Source of the DNA: JAKCDU01 sp035551615
Lineage (GTDB): Bacteria > Actinomycetota > Acidimicrobiia > Acidimicrobiales > Palsa-688
Direction: 5' to 3'
DNA: 64,000 nucleotides
Assembly (NCBI GenBank): GCA_035551615.1
Contig: DASZNC010000163.1
Location: forward strand, 1-64,000
The translations under genes and the position numbers were made by a program. Within the stretch, counting starts at the first letter, position 1. Every line of letters begins with the position of its first letter. Positions 43,633 to 51,884 of the stretch are shown here, in pieces. A model generated the notes under the pieces. The model was not told the origin of the DNA. It did no database searches and saw nothing but the letters and a program-made list of their open reading frames with translations.

Positions 43633-44868
43633 GTGCGCCGACTTCCCGCATTCTTCGCCGCCGCGTCCGTCCTCGTGCTCCTGGCTTGCTCCGGACCGGC
43701 CAAGGCGGCCGACAACCACCCGAATGCGACCGCACCTGCGGACCGGACGGCCCTGACCGGGGCCGCGCCGCGGACGACCGCAACCACGGCGTCGCTGCCC
43801 GCCGTTCAGCACGTGTTCGTGATCGTGCTGGAGAACGAAGGCTACGCCGCGACCTTCCAGAATCCGAGCGCCGATCCCTACCTGGCCCGGACGCTGCCCG
43901 CCCAGGGTGCCCTTCTGACCAACTACTACGGCACCGGCCACGAGAGCAACGACAACTACATCGCCATGATCTCCGGGCAGGCGCCCAACCTGCAGACCTC
44001 GTCCGACTGCCAGATCTACAGTCAGTTCATCGGCATCGGCATCGGCACCGCCGCCGGCGGGCAGGCCATAGGGACCGGGTGCGTCTATCCGTCGACCGTG
44101 TCGACCGTCGCCAACCAGCTCACCGCCAAGGGCCTCAGCTGGAAGGGCTACATGGAGGACATGGGGAATGTGGCCGGCCGGGAAGCTCCCGTCTGCGGCC
44201 ACCCGGCGCTCGACGCCCAGGACAAGACGCAGTCGGCGGTCGCCGGCGACGGCTACGCCACCCGCCACGACCCGTTCGTCTACTTCTCGTCGATCACAGA
44301 TAGCCCGGCGTACTGCGATGCGCATGTCGTACCCCTCGGTTCCGACACCGGCGCCCTGCCGGCCGGCACCCCGCCCGGTACCACCGGGCTGGCCGCCGAC
44401 CTGGCGAGCGCGTCCACCACGCCCAACCTCTCCTTCATCACCCCCAACCTGTGCGACGACGGCCACGACTACCCGTGCACCAACCAGAAGTCGGGGGCCA
44501 GTGCTCTGGCCGACATCGACACGTTCCTCCAGATCTGGGTCCCGAAGATCACCTCGTCACCCGCGTTCACCCAGAACGGGATGCTGATCATCACCTTCGA
44601 CGAGTCCGATGGCCCCCAGAGTGACTCGACGGCGTGCTGCAACGAGCGGCCCGGGCCGAGCGACCCACTGCCCGGGCTGACCGGGTCGGGGGGCGGTCGG
44701 GTCGGCGCCGTGGTGATGTCCCCGTGGACCGAGGGGGGCACCGTGGACAGCGTCGCGTACAACCACTACTCGTTGCTGGCTTCGATCGAAAACCTGTTCG
44801 GCCTGTCCCGGCTGGGGTACGCGGCCACCGTCCCGAGCACGTTCGGGGCCGACGTCTTCAACCGGTAG
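43633..44868 (+). CDS. Secreted phosphoesterase, PF04185-like (acid phosphatase/phospholipase C)
   Basis: 411 residues from a GTG at 43633. The N-terminal signal ends in a lipobox-like LVLLACS. The catalytic region reads HVFVIVLENEGYAATF with the family's ENxxY motif, then GHESNDNYIAMISGQ and later FDESDGPQSD. These metal sites are typical of PF04185 phospholipase C / AcpA acid phosphatases. It should be an extracytoplasmic phosphomonoesterase or lipase. Confidence 0.87.
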   Translation: MRRLPAFFAAASVLVLLACSGPAKAADNHPNATAPADRTALTGAAPRTTATTASLPAVQHVFVIVLENEGYAATFQNPSADPYLARTLPAQGALLTNYYGTGHESNDNYIAMISGQAPNLQTSSDCQIYSQFIGIGIGTAAGGQAIGTGCVYPSTVSTVANQLTAKGLSWKGYMEDMGNVAGREAPVCGHPALDAQDKTQSAVAGDGYATRHDPFVYFSSITDSPAYCDAHVVPLGSDTGALPAGTPPGTTGLAADLASASTTPNLSFITPNLCDDGHDYPCTNQKSGASALADIDTFLQIWVPKITSSPAFTQNGMLIITFDESDGPQSDSTACCNERPGPSDPLPGLTGSGGGRVGAVVMSPWTEGGTVDSVAYNHYSLLASIENLFGLSRLGYAATVPSTFGADVFNR

Positions 44869-44887
44869 TAGCTAGGGTGGCCCCTCT

Positions 44888-45727
44888 ATGGGGGACTTCC
44901 TGAAGATCGAGCGGCCGCGTCCCTACGTCACGCTGGTGACGTTGAACCGGCCCGAGCGCATGAACGCCATGGCGTTCGACGTGATGATCCCGTTCCGGGA
45001 GGCATTGGAGGAGATCAACTACGACAACCAGACGCGTGTCGTCGTCGTCACCGGCGCCGGTCACGGGTTCTGTTCCGGTGCCGACCTGACCGACTCCGGC
45101 ACGGTCCCGCACATCGACGGTCTCACCGTGCCGTCCATTTCGCTGCGGGCCATGGAACTGCTCGACGACGTGGTGCTCACCATCCGCAAGATGCACCAGC
45201 CGGTGATCGGCGCCATCAACGGAGCCGCCATCGGCGGCGGCTTCTGCCTGTCGCTCGCCTTCGACATCCGGCTGGCATCGGAGACGGCCTACTTCCGGGC
45301 GGCCGGTATCAACAACGGGCTGTCGTCGACCGAGCTCGGCCTCAGCTACCTCCTGCCCCGGGCCATCGGATCGTCACGGGCGTTCGAGATCATGTTGACC
45401 GGGCGGGATGTGAATGCCGAGGAGGCCGGGCGCATCGGCCTGGTGTCAGAGGTGGTGCCACCCGAAGCACTCCTGGAGCGATCCTTCGATGTGGCCGACC
45501 GGATAATCGGCTGGAGCCGGGTCGGGGTCGAGGTGGCCAAGCGGGTGCTGTGGGCCGGACTGGACTCGGTCAGCCTGGAGGCGCACATGCGCCACGAGGG
45601 GATCTCCCAGCTGTACGTCCGGAACCTGACCGGGAACTTCGAGGAGATGATCCGGGCCCGCAAGGAGGGCCGCACCCCGGTCTACCTGGACGACGTCAGC
45701 CAGAAGCAGCCGCCCGGCAGGCGTTGA
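44888..45727 (+). CDS. Enoyl-CoA hydratase/isomerase family protein
   Basis: 279 residues. Oxyanion motifs: GHGFCSGADL and GAINGAAIGGGFCLSLAFD. The first catalytic Glu position is Cys, and the usual PE is AG. The segment NNGLSSTELGLSYLLPR, with a Glu at TELG, is characteristic of a large mycobacterial EchA subgroup. TAGGGT lies 9 nt before the ATG. The last 32 bp overlap the 3' end of the convergent fusion gene. Confidence 0.85.
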   Translation: MGDFLKIERPRPYVTLVTLNRPERMNAMAFDVMIPFREALEEINYDNQTRVVVVTGAGHGFCSGADLTDSGTVPHIDGLTVPSISLRAMELLDDVVLTIRKMHQPVIGAINGAAIGGGFCLSLAFDIRLASETAYFRAAGINNGLSSTELGLSYLLPRAIGSSRAFEIMLTGRDVNAEEAGRIGLVSEVVPPEALLERSFDVADRIIGWSRVGVEVAKRVLWAGLDSVSLEAHMRHEGISQLYVRNLTGNFEEMIRARKEGRTPVYLDDVSQKQPPGRR

Positions 45728-47432
45728 CCACGGCGCCGGCCCGCTTGCGGTGGGCGGCGTAGTACGAGGTGACCTGGTCGAGGCTCTGGCGGCCGGTGCA
45801 GAAGCTCCAGCCGGCCAGGATCAGCGGCCGGCGCAGGAACGCCTGCTCCAAGGCTTCCCACTCCGCCGGAGTCAGCGTGACGTGCCGCCGGTAGGCCGCC
45901 ATGGCGGCCGGCGCCCCTCGGCTGCCGGCACCCCACAGGAGGCAGCCGAAGGCGGCCAGGCGGGCCCCCTGCCCGGCGCCCCCCCAGTCGATCACCGTGA
46001 GCCGGCCGTCGGGCCCGGCGATGACGTTGTTGGCCACCAGGTCGGCGTGGACCAGCGCGTGGGGCAGCGTGGCCAGGTCGTCGGCCCCCGCCAGTTCCCG
46101 GCTGAAGGACTCGTACTTCTCGATCTGATCCGGTCCGACCCGGCCCCGGGCGGCCGCCCACAGGTGGCGGGCCGTGTCCAACTCGTCGCTCAGTGAGCCG
46201 TCGGGGACCAAGTGGTGCCAGGCGCCCCCGGGGCGGTCGGTCCCCGGCCCGGCGATGGCGTGCAGGCGGCCCAGGAGGTCGCCCAGTAGGGCGCTGGTAG
46301 TAGCACCGGCCTTCCCCCGGCGGCCGGGAGCCAGCTCCGTGACCAGGACTCCTTGTCCGTGATGGGTGGATGCCGGATCGGCCCGGGCCGGCTGTTCGGC
46401 CGGGAACCGGTGTCGGCGGAGGGTGTCGAGGAGGGCGGCGTCGGACTCCACCGCTTCCGGGGCGCGGCCGGGCGGGCCGAGGCGGGCGATCCAGTCCGGC
46501 CCCCCGTCGTGGCCGACCCGGAACACACCCAGGTCCAGTTCCTTGACGGACCGGACCTTGATCCGGTGGCGCTGTTCGAGGTGGGCGGCCAGAGTGGCGG
46601 AGCCGTTGCGATGCAGCATGGCCTCCATGAACCGGCCCAGCCGCCCGGCCGTCGCCGGCGCCGTCGCGACCGCCCAGTTGGGGCGGAGCACGACCAGTCC
46701 GGCCCGCCGCGACGGCTCCGTCAGTGCCACCGCTGACCAGCCGCCGGCGTCGAAGAGGGCGCCGGCCTGGTCGGGGGTGACCGCCTCGGTGCGGGCCGGT
46801 TCACCCAGCCCGCTCACCACCCCCTGGAACCGTTGGCGCCCCTCGTCGGTGGCGCCGCCGGCCGAAATCGACAGCGCCAGCCGGGTGCCCGGTCCGGCGA
46901 CCGAGCGAAGTTCGCGGAGCATGGACCGGACGGTGTCCAGCCCGAGATAAACCGCCACCCCTTCGCACAGGTACTGGGTCGGCGCCTCCGGGTCGAGGCC
47001 GGCGTCGGTCAGGGCCCGGCCCAGTCCGGGATCGTGGAGGTCGGCGACGACGAACGTCAGCCCGGCGGAGGACAGGCCCAGGCGGGCCAGACGCGCCTGT
47101 TTGTCCGCCGATGTGGCCGGGTGATCGACCTCGAACCACCGCACCCCCGGCGCCGCGTAGCGAAGGGCGCGGCCGTCGTAGCCGGCGCCGACCGAGACCA
47201 GTTGGTTGACCCCCCGGTCGATGGCATTGACGACCACGCGATCGAAGAAGGCGGTGCGGGCCCGCAGGTACCGGGCCATCGACTCGGACCCGGCGGAGCC
47301 GGGCGGACCGGCCACATCCCGGGCCAGTCGGTCGTCGGCGCTGGGGTCCCCGTAGGCGGCAGCCAGGCGGTCGAACTCCAGCCGGTAGGCCGCGACCCGC
47401 TGCGCCGTCGCCGACGGCCGGCCCTCGATCAT
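45696..47432 (-). CDS. Fusion: class I methyltransferase (PF04072-like) + APH-family kinase
   Basis: 578 residues from ATG 47432; an in-frame TTG 90 bp upstream is less likely because the methyltransferase family starts near MIEGRPSATAQRVA. Residues 1 to about 270: SAM-methyltransferase of the PPM/LCM type, with VGAGYDGRALRYA and FEVDHPATSADK. Residues about 300-578: aminoglycoside/choline kinase-like fold with HADLVANNVIAG (Brenner loop HxDxxxxN) and VIDWGGAG. I know the two domains as separate proteins, not this fusion. Substrate unknown. A palindrome at 47543-47555 may control it. Confidence 0.85.
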   Translation of the reverse strand: MIEGRPSATAQRVAAYRLEFDRLAAAYGDPSADDRLARDVAGPPGSAGSESMARYLRARTAFFDRVVVNAIDRGVNQLVSVGAGYDGRALRYAAPGVRWFEVDHPATSADKQARLARLGLSSAGLTFVVADLHDPGLGRALTDAGLDPEAPTQYLCEGVAVYLGLDTVRSMLRELRSVAGPGTRLALSISAGGATDEGRQRFQGVVSGLGEPARTEAVTPDQAGALFDAGGWSAVALTEPSRRAGLVVLRPNWAVATAPATAGRLGRFMEAMLHRNGSATLAAHLEQRHRIKVRSVKELDLGVFRVGHDGGPDWIARLGPPGRAPEAVESDAALLDTLRRHRFPAEQPARADPASTHHGQGVLVTELAPGRRGKAGATTSALLGDLLGRLHAIAGPGTDRPGGAWHHLVPDGSLSDELDTARHLWAAARGRVGPDQIEKYESFSRELAGADDLATLPHALVHADLVANNVIAGPDGRLTVIDWGGAGQGARLAAFGCLLWGAGSRGAPAAMAAYRRHVTLTPAEWEALEQAFLRRPLILAGWSFCTGRQSLDQVTSYYAAHRKRAGAVVNACRAAASG

Positions 47433-47542
47433 CGTGCTGCGCCCCAGGTACCTCGGCCCGGGCACCGGGCCGGCCCACACGTGAGCCGCCACGGGGGCCA
47501 GGCCGGCTCCGGTGTGAGACAAACGGAAAGTGAGCGAAAAAA

Positions 47543-47555
47543 CGTCATAATGACG
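47543..47555. promoter_or_regulatory. Palindrome CGTCAT-A-ATGACG
   Basis: A perfect 6+1+6 palindrome overlapping the stop of the marR gene and 110 bp upstream of the methyltransferase-kinase ATG. It could be an operator for the fusion gene. No other strong site lies between. Confidence 0.45.
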
Positions 47556-48045
47556 GTGGACTGCTCACAATGGCGGACGTTCCTTGGAGCCGTTCCCGCC
47601 CGGGCCAGGAGGAGAGGGCGCTGAGCACGTCGCGGGCGTGGGCGACGGACCGGGCCCCTACTTCGACAGCGATATCGGCCTCGATGGCGTCGACCGTATT
47701 GCGCACCACCTCGGCCGCCGCCGAACCTCGTGGCGTCAAGGTGATGAGCAGCCGGCGCCGGTCGTCAGGATCGATATCCCTCTGCAGGTACCCCCGGCCG
47801 GCCAGGGTATCGACCAGCTGGCCGGCCGCCTGCTTGGACACCCCGAGGGCACCGATGATGTCCGCCATCTGGGCGCTCTGGCCCAGCGCCACCACCACGT
47901 AGCTGCCCTGGGCCGGCATGTCGTCGCAACCGGCGTCGGCCAGCGCGTCGCGTACGGCGACGCGGAACGTCTGGCGGGCGGCCCGGAGCAACCCGGGAAG
48001 CGATCTCTGGGATGGGGCGTTTTCGTCTAGTACCAAGACAGTCAA
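47545..48045 (-). CDS. MarR-family transcription regulator
   Basis: 166 residues if the TTG at 48045 is the start; TTGs at 48036 and 47991 are alternatives and no strong ribosome site decides. Winged-helix: SAQMADIIGALGVSKQAAGQLVDTL and the wing DIDPDDRRRLLITLT. N-terminal helices LLRAARQTFRVAVRDAL form the dimer region. It is divergent from the exoprotein gene with an inverted repeat between them, so autorepression is plausible. The downstream fusion gene could also be a target. Confidence 0.8.
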   Translation of the reverse strand: MTVLVLDENAPSQRSLPGLLRAARQTFRVAVRDALADAGCDDMPAQGSYVVVALGQSAQMADIIGALGVSKQAAGQLVDTLAGRGYLQRDIDPDDRRRLLITLTPRGSAAAEVVRNTVDAIEADIAVEVGARSVAHARDVLSALSSWPGRERLQGTSAIVSSPPSL

Positions 48046-48057
48046 CCTACCGTACTA
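48028..48057. promoter_or_regulatory. Inverted repeat TAGTAC-N18-GTACTA in the marR/exoprotein intergenic region
   Basis: Half-sites at 48028-48033 and 48052-48057. The plus-strand TACTAA (48053-48058) sits 7 nt before the exoprotein ATG and a minus-strand TACGGT (48054-48049) overlaps it, so a MarR dimer here could control both directions. Confidence 0.4.
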
Positions 48058-48065
48058 ATCAGCGG

Positions 48066-49856
48066 ATGCCACTGGATCGGGTGGACAGCCGGTTACGATC
48101 CGGGCTCGTGGGGCGGTTGGAAATGATGAGAGAGCGGCGTCGCCGACGCACGATCCGGCGCGTGGCGGTTGCCTCGGCCATGGTCGTCGTCGCCGGCGGC
48201 GGGTGGCTCGGCTATGAGACGACCCGATCCGGGCCGGCCCAGGCGGTGGGCACGAGCGGGACCGGCCATCCGTCCGGACCGGGCCGGCCCACCACCAGTA
48301 CGTCCCATGGGGCGAGCCACAAGACCTCGACCGGCGGTACGACGGCGGCGGGTCCCGGCTCGACGCCGGGGGCGTCCTCCTCGGGAACGGCATCTGCCAC
48401 GACGCCCACCTCGGTGGCCATGATGGACGCGAGCTCGGATGTGACGGCCAACTGGGTCATCAGCGAGAACCAGCGGCCGGGCACCACCGCCTGGCAGATC
48501 GGCGCCACCACCGGGACCATCGCCGGCTACGCCGGCCAGACCTCGGCCCAGGTCGGCGACACGGTGAAGCTGTACGTGACCACCGACGCCCCGTCGTTCA
48601 CCGTCCAGGCCTTCCGCATGGGCTACTACGGCGGTGATGGCGCCCGCCTGGTGTGGAGCTCGGCCCCGGTCCCGGGGATCGAGCAGGCGGCCTGTCCGGT
48701 CGACCATGACACCAACATGGTCAGCTGTGCCGGCTGGACCCCGTCGCTGAGCATCGACATCACCCCGGACTTCGTGCAGGGCGACTACCTCCTGAAACTG
48801 GTCGGCTCAGGCAGCCAGGCCAGCTACGTGCCGCTGACCGTGTGGGAACCGTCGAGCACCGCCGCCTACCTGGTCGAGAACGACATCTACACCTGGCAGG
48901 CGTGGAACGACTACGGCGGCTACGACTTCTACGACGGCAAAGGGTCATGCCCGGCCGACGTTTACCCGATCTGCAGCCGGGCCCGGGTCGTCTCCTTCGA
49001 CCGCCCGTACGACTACGGGCAGGGGGCGGCCGATTTCCTCGGCAACGAGTACCCTCTGGTGCGTTTCATGGAACAGAAGGGCCTGGACGTCACCTACGCA
49101 ACCAGCGCCAACTTCGAGCAGAACCCGACGTCCATCCTCCAGCACAAGGTGTTGATGTCGCTCGGCCACGACGAGTGCTGGTCCTACCCGGAGCGCCAGG
49201 CGGCCGAGGCGGCGGAGCAGAAGGGGGTCAACATGATCTTCTTCGGCGCCAGCGCCGTGCTCCGCCACGTACGGATGGAGCCGTCGCCGCTGGGCGCCGA
49301 CCGGGAGGAGGTCGACTACCGCAACTCGGCCTCCGATCCGCTCGACGGCACCGGTCACCCGCTCGACGTCACCGGCAACACCTGGGCCGATCCGCCGGCC
49401 AGCTGGTCCCAGGTGCCCTTCGTCGGCGGCAACTACACCGGCTACGTCCGCCCGAACGACAAGCCCGTGGCCTTCGTCGTGTCCGAAGGCTCGTCCTGGC
49501 TGTTCGCCGGCACCGGCCTCACGACCGGCTCGTCGATACCGGGCCTCCTGGTCAGCGACTTCGACCAGGTGCAGCCGGGCGTCAGCCCATCCAACATCGA
49601 GGTGCTCGGGCATTCGCCCATGCCCCGCTCCGAGGTGCAGTCGAACGTCCAGGACCCGGCCTCGGACGCGACCTACTACACCGACGCCAGGTCGAACGCC
49701 GGCGTGTTCGACTCGGGCACCGTCTCGTGGATCCCCGACATGGCCTCCAGCTCGACCATCGACCAGATGACGGCCAACCTGTTGGCCGTGTTCGGGGCCG
49801 GCCCGGCCGGGTTGACCCAGCCGTCGGTGCCCAACTGGAAGAGCATCTACTACTAG
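48066..49856 (+). CDS. Secreted N,N-dimethylformamidase-large-subunit-like protein
   Basis: 596 residues from ATG 48066. An N-terminal Arg-rich segment precedes a transmembrane or signal segment (VAVASAMVVVAGGGWLGY), then about 60 residues of Ser/Thr/Gly linker. The rest resembles the C-terminal domain of dimethylformamidase large subunits (PF20254): ENQRPGTTAWQIG, FRMGYYGGDGARLVW, VLMSLGHDECWSYPERQ and a GASAVLRHV block. The protein is probably surface-attached. Amidase activity is not proven for distant members. It is divergent from marR. Confidence 0.75.
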   Translation: MPLDRVDSRLRSGLVGRLEMMRERRRRRTIRRVAVASAMVVVAGGGWLGYETTRSGPAQAVGTSGTGHPSGPGRPTTSTSHGASHKTSTGGTTAAGPGSTPGASSSGTASATTPTSVAMMDASSDVTANWVISENQRPGTTAWQIGATTGTIAGYAGQTSAQVGDTVKLYVTTDAPSFTVQAFRMGYYGGDGARLVWSSAPVPGIEQAACPVDHDTNMVSCAGWTPSLSIDITPDFVQGDYLLKLVGSGSQASYVPLTVWEPSSTAAYLVENDIYTWQAWNDYGGYDFYDGKGSCPADVYPICSRARVVSFDRPYDYGQGAADFLGNEYPLVRFMEQKGLDVTYATSANFEQNPTSILQHKVLMSLGHDECWSYPERQAAEAAEQKGVNMIFFGASAVLRHVRMEPSPLGADREEVDYRNSASDPLDGTGHPLDVTGNTWADPPASWSQVPFVGGNYTGYVRPNDKPVAFVVSEGSSWLFAGTGLTTGSSIPGLLVSDFDQVQPGVSPSNIEVLGHSPMPRSEVQSNVQDPASDATYYTDARSNAGVFDSGTVSWIPDMASSSTIDQMTANLLAVFGAGPAGLTQPSVPNWKSIYY

Positions 49857-49906
49857 GTCGCACCCGAACGCGAACTTTTCCGTGGTTGGCATCGTCGAAG
49901 CTGGCG

Positions 49907-50302
49907 ATGCCCACTTACGCAGGTGATCAGCTCCAGGATTGGCTGGACCGCGGCTACGGTCCGGCCTTCTGTACCGCCTACCTGATCCTCGGGGACCGGA
50001 ACGGGGCCGAGGCTGCCGTCGAGGAGGCCTTCCTCCGGGCCTGGCGTTTCCGGCGGGCGGTGCCGGCTGGGGACACCGTCGGGCCCTGGTTGTACCGGGT
50101 GGTGGTGCGGGCCTGCGAGAGGCGGGGCGGCTGGGGCGGGGCGGGAGCGCTGGGTGGCATGCCCTTCGACGACCGGGTGGCCGTGGCTCTGCGCTACGGG
50201 GCCGGCCTGTCCGAGCGGGACGTGGCCGCAGTTGTCGGCCGGCGGGTCGGAGTCGTGCGGTCCCGGTTGGTGGCCGCTTCCAACACGAGGGGGATCTCAT
50301 GA
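49907..50302 (+). CDS. Short ECF-type sigma factor-like protein
   Basis: 131 residues. The N-terminal part (FCTAYLILGDRNGAEAAVEEAFLRAW) matches sigma region 2, and the C-terminal DRVAVALRYGAGLSERDVAAVVG matches region 4. It is shorter than usual, with a compressed linker. The ATG of the next gene overlaps its TGA (ATGA), and that gene looks like its membrane partner. It may direct a small regulon; the target promoters are unknown. Confidence 0.7.
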   Translation: MPTYAGDQLQDWLDRGYGPAFCTAYLILGDRNGAEAAVEEAFLRAWRFRRAVPAGDTVGPWLYRVVVRACERRGGWGGAGALGGMPFDDRVAVALRYGAGLSERDVAAVVGRRVGVVRSRLVAASNTRGIS

Positions 50303-51612
50303 TCGACGAACGGTTCCTGCAGCAGCTGGTCGACGACGCCATGGCCGGGGTCGACCCGCCGGCCGACGGCCCGGACCGGATCCGGGCGGCGGGTCGGGTT
50401 GGGGCCGGTCGGGCCGGTGCGGGTCGGGCCGGCGCGGGTGGGGTTGAGCCGGGTGGGGCTGAGCCGGGTGGGGCCGAGCCGGGCAGGGCGGCTGCGGGTC
50501 GGGCCGGTGTGGCTCGGGCGGAGGCGGGTCGGGTCCGGGCGTGGGTCCGGGCCCGGCTGACCACCAAGGTGCGGATCGGTCTCGGGATGGCCACGGTGGT
50601 GATCGTGGTGGCCGTGTCGGTGGCCCTGTTCGGATCGGGCGGCCGGTCCCCGGCCCGGCTGACCGCCGGGCGGGCGTCGTCCGCCAGTGGCGGGACCGGC
50701 GCGTCAGTGGCGACGGGTAGCGGCACCGATCAACAGACCGGTTCGTCATCCGGCCAGGCCAGCCGAGCGATCACCCGGCCGGCGTCGGGACCGGATGTCG
50801 CAGCGTCGGGGTCGGGCGCCTCGGCCGGTTCGGGATCGTCTGGTGCGTCGGGGTTGACCGGTGCGGCGGCCAGCGGGGTGCCGCCGGCGTCGGGGTCGGT
50901 CGTTCCCAACCAGGTGCCGTCAATGGCGACCAGGGTCATCAAGACCGGATCGATCTCCCTGCAGGCCCAGAGCGGTCACCTCCAGGATCTGCTCAGCCGG
51001 GCGTCGGCCGAAGCCGACGGTCTGGGCGGCTACGTCCAGGCGTCCAACGCCCAGACGCCGGCCGGGACCGAGGTGCCGTCCGGTTCGGTGACCCTCGAGG
51101 TTCCCGTCGCCCAGTTCCAGAACCTGGTCAACTACGTGCAGAGGCTGGGCAAGAACCTCTCGGTCACCACTGCCGGTCGCGACGTCACAGCGGATTACGT
51201 CGACCTGCAGGCCCGGCTCACCGCACTGCAGGGGACCCGGACCCAGTTCGAGCAGATCCTGACCCAGGCCACGGCCATACCGGACATCCTGTCGGTCGAG
51301 AGTCAGATCAGCGACGTCGAGACGCAGATCGAGCAGATACAGGGCCAGATCCAGGTGATGGACCAGCAGACCAGCTACTCGACGCTCACCGTCCAGGTCT
51401 CCGAGGCGGTCGCGCCGGGCAAGGTGGTTACCCCGCCCAAGCCGCCCAGCGGCCTCGAGAAGTCCTGGCAACACGCCCGCCACAGCTTCGCCCACGGGGT
51501 CGAGGCGGTCATCGGCGCCCTCGGCGGGATCGCCGTGTTCCTGATCTTCGCCGGCGCCCTCCTACTGCTGGCCCGGTTCGGCTGGGGACTCGTGCGTCGC
51601 CGGCTGGTGTGA
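50299..51612 (+). CDS. DUF4349 membrane protein with anti-sigma-like N-terminus
   Basis: 437 residues. Residues 1-30 resemble the cytoplasmic head of an anti-sigma factor. Residues 30-75 are a Gly/Ala/Arg/Glu-rich degenerate repeat (GAGRAG, EPGGAEPGGA). A first transmembrane helix lies at about 95-112. After a Ser/Gly linker comes the DUF4349 domain with ATRVIKTGSISLQAQ, a coiled-coil (about 300-355) and a final helix (LGGIAVFLIFAGALLLLAR). Coupling to the sigma gene suggests it holds the sigma factor at the membrane; this is inferred. Confidence 0.75.
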   Translation: MIDERFLQQLVDDAMAGVDPPADGPDRIRAAGRVGAGRAGAGRAGAGGVEPGGAEPGGAEPGRAAAGRAGVARAEAGRVRAWVRARLTTKVRIGLGMATVVIVVAVSVALFGSGGRSPARLTAGRASSASGGTGASVATGSGTDQQTGSSSGQASRAITRPASGPDVAASGSGASAGSGSSGASGLTGAAASGVPPASGSVVPNQVPSMATRVIKTGSISLQAQSGHLQDLLSRASAEADGLGGYVQASNAQTPAGTEVPSGSVTLEVPVAQFQNLVNYVQRLGKNLSVTTAGRDVTADYVDLQARLTALQGTRTQFEQILTQATAIPDILSVESQISDVETQIEQIQGQIQVMDQQTSYSTLTVQVSEAVAPGKVVTPPKPPSGLEKSWQHARHSFAHGVEAVIGALGGIAVFLIFAGALLLLARFGWGLVRRRLV

Positions 51613-51699
51613 CCGGTTGCGCCGGTCCTGGGCCGGCGCCGGCCGGGAATGCCGGGTCGGCGTCGCCGCCTGTTGTCAGGGGGCCGGCCGGGTGTGCAC

Positions 51700-51884
51700 T
51701 TTCGGTACACGCCGGTCGCCATCCCGACTGTCGTGTACCCGATCGGTACGTACGCGTGCCGGTCCCGTACACGGCGCCGGCGTCGTATCCGGGCTGTACC
51801 GATTCGGTACGCCAGCGGGCCGTTTCGGTACCCGCCACCGGTCGGGCCGCCGTTCGTGTACGGGTTCGGTACGCGCTGGTGCGG
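51700..51884. repeat. Three degenerate tandem copies of a 61-62 bp GTAC-rich unit
   Basis: CGGTAC or CCGTAC marks each unit start at 51703, 51765 and 51826, and each unit then holds (C/G)TGTAC followed 5 bp later by CGGTAC (CGGTAC at 51744, 51805, 51867). The first unit also has a 7-bp inverted repeat GGTACAC (51704) and GTGTACC (51733). The array exactly fills the spacer between the DUF4349 and proline-rich gene 3' ends. Confidence 0.7.
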
